The notes beneath the pieces are model-generated. The model saw only the letters and a program-made list of their open reading frames with translations. It was not told the DNA's origin and did not search any database. Shown here piece by piece: positions 58,518 to 64,000 of a DNA stretch of 64,000 bases. Source of the stretch: Macrolepiota albuminosa (lineage: Eukaryota; Basidiomycota; Agaricomycetes; Agaricales; Agaricaceae); NCBI GenBank assembly GCA_027475525.1, contig JAMWFC010000037.1:67419-131418 (forward strand). The letters are read 5' to 3'. Every line of letters begins with the position of its first letter. Positions within the stretch are counted from its first letter, which is position 1. The position numbers were made by a program, and so were the translations under genes.

Positions 58518-60799
58518 ATGTCGAACACGAAGACTCTGCATCGTCTCTCTGGCCAGAAGTTGGTCTACTTGCTCAATTTAGTAGCAGGCCTGGCCATCTT
58601 CTTGTACGTACATCCACCGTTTGTCTGTGTGCTCGCTGCGAGCAATTTGGCAGTTTTGGCTATGATCAAGGCATGATGAGCGGTGTAAACACCTCGCCAG
58701 ACTACGTCGAGACCATGAATCTGGGATTTTCAACGTATGCTGGCCCATCTGAGGGATACGTCGTCACAATTACTCAGCCTACACGTCAAGGGGGCATTGT
58801 GAGCAGTAGGTCTATTCATAATGGTCCATCATGATCTCAATGGTCGGTCCCTGGCACAGTTTATTACCTTGGCACACTGTTGGGGTGCTTGATTGGTGGT
58901 ACGATTGGCGACAAAATCGGTAGGTTGAAGACCATGGCGATCGGAGGGGTATGGGTTGTGCTGGGTGCGGCGCTGCAGTGTTCTGCCCAAAACCTAGCGT
59001 GGTGAGTTTTTGAACTAGGTTGCAACCTTGGCCTACCCCCATGACACGTGTGGACATCTATGTTTTCTTAGGATGCTTTGCGCCCGTTTCATCAATGGAG
59101 TTGGAACGGGGCACCTTAATGCCATTGTACCCGTCTGGAGTGCAGAAGTTGCTACACATACCTCTCGCGGTGCGTAATATACTCACTCACAACCTCCCGA
59201 AGTTAAAATAGAAAAAATTTTCAGGTGCTTTCATTGCGCTTGAATTCACACTCAACATCTTGGGTGTAGTTGTCGCGTACTGGCTCGAGTTTGGTCTCGG
59301 TTTCGTGGGCGACGGCCGTTCGCAGATACGCTGGCGGTTCCCCATTGCATTCCAGCTCATCCCCGTTAGCCTGTTCATGGTACATGAATATCAATCTATT
59401 ACTATCTTGAGGTATTGACTTACTGTCTTAGATCCTTTTGTTTTGGATGCCGGAGTCTCCCCGATTCCTCGTCAAAGCTGGGCGTTTTGACGAAGCAAAG
59501 GAACTATTACAACGCCTCCGCAGTTCTGGTGATTATGTATCAGGAGGAAAAGAAGGTAATAAACAGGCAACAGAGGAGTATGACGCCATTGTAGAAGCTG
59601 TCAAGCTTGAGAGAAAACATGCTAGTATGAATAGTTATTGGAACATGTTTTGGGGAAAGGGTGTGTCTCATCTGCCCGACATTACTTCATGCCCCATTTA
59701 CTTGTTAACAGGTTCCGGAAAACTTCATATCGCTCGCAGAGTCCAATTGTCGATTTGGCTGCAGATCTTTCAGGAGTGAAGTTTTTCTTCATGCATTTCA
59801 ATCAGAAATTTTCTCATGATTCTCGAAGGTGGGTTGGTATCGCCGCCATTACAGTTTACGCTCCAACAATCTTCGCGGGTGCCGGTTACAGTTCAAGAAA
59901 GTCACAGTGGCTCTCGGGTCTCAATACAGTACGGATCATATCATGTTAAAGTTCACAGCTTATGATTTCTCAAGGTAACATATATGTTTTCCACGCTCTT
60001 TGCTGTTATAACAATCGACCGATGGGGGCGTCGTGTGGGTCTTTGGTGGGGCGCTGTCGGTCAGGGCATCGCTCTCGTGCGCATCCTGTCCTTTCTTATG
60101 CTCTTGTGTTGTCCCCTTATCCGACACGCAGATCCTCGCTGGTGCTTTCTCTCGTCTTCTCAAAGACGCTCCAGAAAAGGCTTCGGCTTACGGAGGTGCA
60201 GCCGCTTTCTTCATTTTTCTGTACACAGCCATCTTCGGCGCCACTTGGTTGACAATCCCTTGGGTATATCCCACAGAGGTAAATTTCGTATCTGATAGGC
60301 GCCAGCATATTGGGCTGAGACAGAATACGTAGACATTTCCGCTTGTTGTTAGGGCGAAAGGAAATGCATGGGGTGTCGTTGGATGGAGTATCGGTAATGG
60401 CTGGCTTACACTGCTGAACCCTGTGATGGTCAGCAAGATAGGAGAGAAGTAAGGTCACCATCATGGATTGAGTCCCTTTCAAGTATTGATCAAGTCAAAA
60501 ACTTCATACAGTACGCTCCATATCTTTGGCGCTGTGAATTTTCTGTCCATCCCAATGGTTTGGGCCCTTTATCCTGAGTAAGCCTTCTCACCGTGCTCCT
60601 CCTTGCTTTGTATAAATTTTACTGACCTTCTACTCTGCTTGCTACTAGAACCGCCAATCGGACGCTCGAAGAAATTGATTTGTTGTTCGCTAGTGATAGC
60701 ATCTTTGTGTGGGAAGAGGAGAAACACTTTAGGCGACTCAAGGACGAGCTCGCTAGTGGGAGGAATATCGGTCAAGGAATCAGTGAAGGAATGTCGTAG
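58518..60799 (+). CDS. MFS sugar transporter
   Basis: Plasma-membrane sugar porter of the major facilitator superfamily, twelve membrane segments. ATG at 58518 (MSNTKTLHRLSGQKL), stop at 60797-60799. About ten introns of 45-65 nt are removed; each join tried keeps the frame. Diagnostic motifs: FGYDQGMMSGV in helix 1, GGTIGDKIGRLKTM (the RxGRR-type loop), PESPRFL after helix 6 (about 59448), DRWGRRVGL in the second-half loop, IPWVYPTE in helix 10 and PETANRTLEEID at the end of helix 12. The C-terminal cytosolic tail is acidic (DSIFVWEEEKHF). Substrate is probably a hexose or related sugar; the exact one cannot be read from sequence. Intact. Confidence 0.9.
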
Positions 60800-62601
60800 C
60801 GTCATCTTCCGACAGGAGAGTATCAAACTTTTCCTGTGTAATTTGTGTATGGTAGGCGGTGTTTTCGACCCGTACCACGAAGTAAGAATTCCCCACTCGG
60901 ATGAGAGAAATTGATACAAGCCCGATTTTTTATTGTGCCCGCTGGTTAGAATTCAATGCTGCAGTATTCGGGAGCCTGAGAATCTGTATCTATTCTGTGA
61001 GAAAACTAACGCATCAATGGGTCTAGACCATCTACTATTCCCGCTTCGTTTGTCGCTGTTGCTACCGTGCGAGCCCGTACTTGTTTCAACGATGGTGGCG
61101 CTCATATTTTCTCACCCAAATTTCAGAAAAACGGTTGTATCTAGTACTAGAACAATTTCTCATGCACGCTGCAGACAAGAGTTTCAGCAGAGCAAACATC
61201 CCTGGTGTGATTTGACTTTGACCGTATGACGCGATTCAGAGTTATACCGGACTTACTGTGTACAACCCGGTAAAACCGTCCTGCCGCCAGTTTCAAGCGA
61301 GTTGGCCAAGGAACTTCATAACTGAGTGAATTACTGTAACGTAATTAGCAAGGAATTATGAATTGGGTGTGATCTCGGCCAGGAGTCCTATGGTCCGTAG
61401 ATTTTTCTCCTACTCTAGAATGAGCTGTGGGCTGTGATTCGTCAGTTAATCTTGATACTGCCAGAGACCGTAGCTGATATTGGACTCCAAGCAGAGCTGT
61501 CATACAGGCATCGTTTCCTCGAGTGATTCGGGAATACTCAGCAGCGCCGCGCGAGGTCAAGGACATACCCAAGAAACGGCTGTACTTGTTAAGGTTTCAC
61601 TGCTGGGCGAATACTTAAGAGGTCAATGGTATTTCCAATTGGGGATCATCATATCTCACAAGTTACTTGATGCAGGTCATCGCAAGAAAAATACCGTCTC
61701 TTGACTTCATGTCGCATCTGCTGTACATAATGCAAGATTTTTCGTTCAATGTAAATCTCCGGCATCTCGTTTGATGGGTTCTGGCTTGAAGTTGTCAGCG
61801 AGTACATGTTATTCTAAGGCAATAAACTGGGCTTAGACCTCTTTAAGGCAAAACTTTCCTCCAACTTTTTTGACTGCCCTGATCTGACTCGGATTGGATA
61901 GCCGCACGGCCTTATCCTGGTCAGAGAAAGTAAGCATCCAGTAGTCAAGTCGTTATATATATAAGATCCTTGCCTCATGAAACACCTTCATCCAAACTGT
62001 CCTCGGCAGAGCTGCTATTTTCATGCGAAATACTCTTACTTTCATCTATCTTCCGTGTTGATGCCTGTTTCAATCACATCTGGTTGTCCTGGCAGAGCGA
62101 CAACACCGGCAACTTCACTTTTGTAATTGGAGGGCCAAACCAGATAGGCTTGTCCGGTAAGACGCAGATATTTCGAGATTGGAAGTCGAGTTTTGTACAA
62201 ATCGGCCGGTATGGGGATATCTCAACGTAGCGTGAGCTTGCTGGCGGCTGAAATCAGATTCATCATTTTCGACGTTTGAGCATGTGGATAAGGGTGTACA
62301 AGGCATTGTACGGCCTACATAGATGCCAGCAGCTGAGCGATCAAAGAACTGAGACGTCGTTTCCCATTTTGAGTCCATTAGCGCCCATCTAAAACCGTAA
62401 CCACGCGGTTTATTTATAAGTAACGTGAGCCGGCCTCAGGCGGCCGATTGATGGTCGCGTGGTTGTTCGCCTTTTGCGCAGTTCTTTGCCCGACACTCCT
62501 TCGTCGCTGTGCGAGACAGCGACTAATCCCTTTCCTTTATCATTCCCTGCGGTTGAGCGACCGCTTAGATAGACCGAACAAGCACACTTGGCATTCTTGG
62601 C
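60800..62601. other. Intergenic, 1.8 kb, no gene seen
   Basis: ORFs of up to 98 codons (60933-61229) have no motif and are interrupted on either side. The last 200 bp contain a tttatttataag at 62408-62419 that could be a TATA element of the GH79 gene. Confidence 0.5.
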
Positions 62602-64000
62602 ATGAGACTCATCGGCCTTGGCGTCCTCCAAGCGACCCTTGCGGTCTCAGCTGTGACCGTGTATCCCACCGGCACCACAACCATTGCTGCTGCCGCCGCC
62701 AACTATACTGGCGCCGCTGCGTATGACCCCACCGTCCTCACCCCGCCTGCTGTACCCAGCGGCCTCGTCAAACAATTCGTCATACAACTCCAGAGTAGTG
62801 GCACTGCCAACCTCTCTCAACCCCAAAATGGATCGTTCATTGGTTTCTCGATAGAAATGTCCGTGGTTAATCAAGTTTGTGAGTATGCATGGTTTCATTA
62901 TTTTTGTATGAGGCTCACAAACCTTTTTAACTTCAGTGGGCACAAACTCGTCAGTCAACCTGTACTATATTCATGTACTTCCCAACTTACGATTGCAATT
63001 ACTATTAGCACCCTCCTTCAAGTTCCTTTCCTCAATCTCATGGCAAACCTCCAAGAACGCTCAGGGCGGGTCAATATCCGTGTAGGTGGTAATACCCAGG
63101 AGACGGCTCGCATGGTCGACAGTACTCCGGACGGAAAGATCCTCGAAAAGAACATTACTGGCGCTTCAAATCCTGTACGTCCTTCATTCAATCTCACATG
63201 TCCAGCATAGTACTGAAATGGCTTTTACTCAGACACAAACACCGCCACTCATCTATACTCCTGACCTCCTCTACATGATGGCCAACATTTCCACCCATGT
63301 CAATGTTCATTGGTTCGTTGGTGCGTAAAAACTTGAGCTGAATTGATCGACTTGTCATTCAACCATGAAAAGGTGTCCCTTTCCTTCTCCAGGACACCGC
63401 CACAAGGCTCGCTATCGCAGACAAGGGCTACCAAATCCTCGGCGATCATCTAATGGGCATCCAGATCGGCAACGAACCCGATCTTTACCAACGTCATCAA
63501 CATTTCACCACCGTGAGTTTGTCTGCGGTCTCGAAAGGATTGGTCGACCAACATGATACATCTAACAGTACGGACCTTCCAACTACTTCCAAGACTTTGG
63601 TACCTATGTTCAAGATATGGCGAATGCTAACCTTCCCGGGCAAAATCTGCTCGTAGGGCCCAATCTCGCGTACGCAGATTGGACGACTGAACAAGTATGG
63701 GACACTGGCTTCGTATCGACCTACAGCCAAAATTTAGCATTACTCTCCGTAGAAAAGTACGTTTCTCCATTCTTTCCTCCATTCTTCTCACGCTGACCTG
63801 CCCCAAAAAACAGCTACCCAACAGACAACTGCGCTGCGCAATTCAACACGGGCGGAACAATTCAAGTTCCCCAAGAAATCTTCCCCAACTTCCTCAGCCA
63901 TACTGCGCAGTACTCCGGTCACAGCATCATCCAAAAGTTCCTCAACTCTACGAACTTTGCGATGCAGAATGGGAAGCGGCTCTATATGATGGAGACCAAC
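62602..64000 (+). CDS. Secreted glycoside hydrolase family 79, 5' part
   Basis: Secreted enzyme of the beta-glucuronidase type (family GH79), likely acting on glucuronic-acid-bearing cell-wall glycans. The gene runs off the window. Exons: 62602-62878, 62937-62949 (13 nt), 63009-63174, 63233-63320, 63373-63512, 63569-63756, 63814 onward. The N-terminus MRLIGLGVLQATLAVSAVTV is a signal peptide. FIGFSIEMS starts the TIM barrel; VNIRVGGNTQET follows. The acid/base Glu is in GIQIGNEPDLY (exon 5) and the nucleophile Glu is in the last codons shown, LYMMETN, both as in the family. The 13-nt exon supplies the four codons needed between NQV and TLLQV-type sequence. The C-terminal beta domain lies outside. 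Confidence 0.88.

Overview
The window is nuclear DNA from a basidiomycete fungus, most likely an Agaricomycete. The evidence is the many introns of about 45-60 nt with GT/AG (occasionally GC/AG) ends, a FunK1-type protein kinase, DUF6532-like and other agaric-expanded hypothetical families, a Ngaro-type tyrosine-recombinase retrotransposon, and a host block with family X DNA polymerase, QCR2, a sugar transporter and a GH79 glycosidase. No rRNA, tRNA or CRISPR array was recognised.

Layout. (1) 0-13.8 kb is an old, CpG-poor graveyard of Ty3/gypsy elements: one copy (A) of a family called G1 here, a chromodomain-integrase fragment of a second gypsy family, LTR pieces, unidentified decayed ORFs, and a broken Cdc7/SepH-like kinase fragment. 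(2) 13.79-23.75 kb is a younger, CpG-rich gypsy element on the minus strand (G3). Its LTR and polypurine tract are on the left, pol runs leftwards, and gag is lost in a 100-N gap. Between pol and its 3' LTR lie four intron-containing genes on the opposite strand, one with a Gal4-like zinc cluster. (3) 23.97-29.93 kb is a nearly complete Ngaro-type element with the diagnostic split direct repeats A1-ORFs-B1-A2-B2 and gag-like, RT/RNase H and tyrosine recombinase ORFs. (4) 31.1-34.3 kb is an apparently intact FunK1 kinase, and 35.3-36.4 kb is a WDR79/TCAB1-like WD40 gene that has lost its 5' end. (5) 36.4-46.7 kb is a second TE-rich block: a decayed DUF6532-like gene with a minisatellite, solo LTRs, a multi-exon TE-associated gene, and G1 copy B, which carries a solo LTR whose empty site is preserved in copy A. 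(6) 47.8-64 kb is ordinary gene-dense host sequence: POL4-like DNA polymerase (-), a SAM-dependent methyltransferase (+), QCR2 (+), a small repeat-motif protein (+), an MFS sugar transporter (+) and the 5' part of a secreted GH79 enzyme (+).

Two cross-cutting observations matter to any reader. First, eight tandem duplications of about 80 nt, all with exactly a 77-nt period, are scattered through the TE regions and break reading frames. They look like unmerged assembly overlaps rather than biology. Second, the TE blocks fall into CpG-depleted (old, many TGA/TAG stops) and CpG-rich (young, open frames) sets, which suggests decay by cytosine methylation. The host genes do not form a pathway cluster; they are independent housekeeping and secreted or transport functions.
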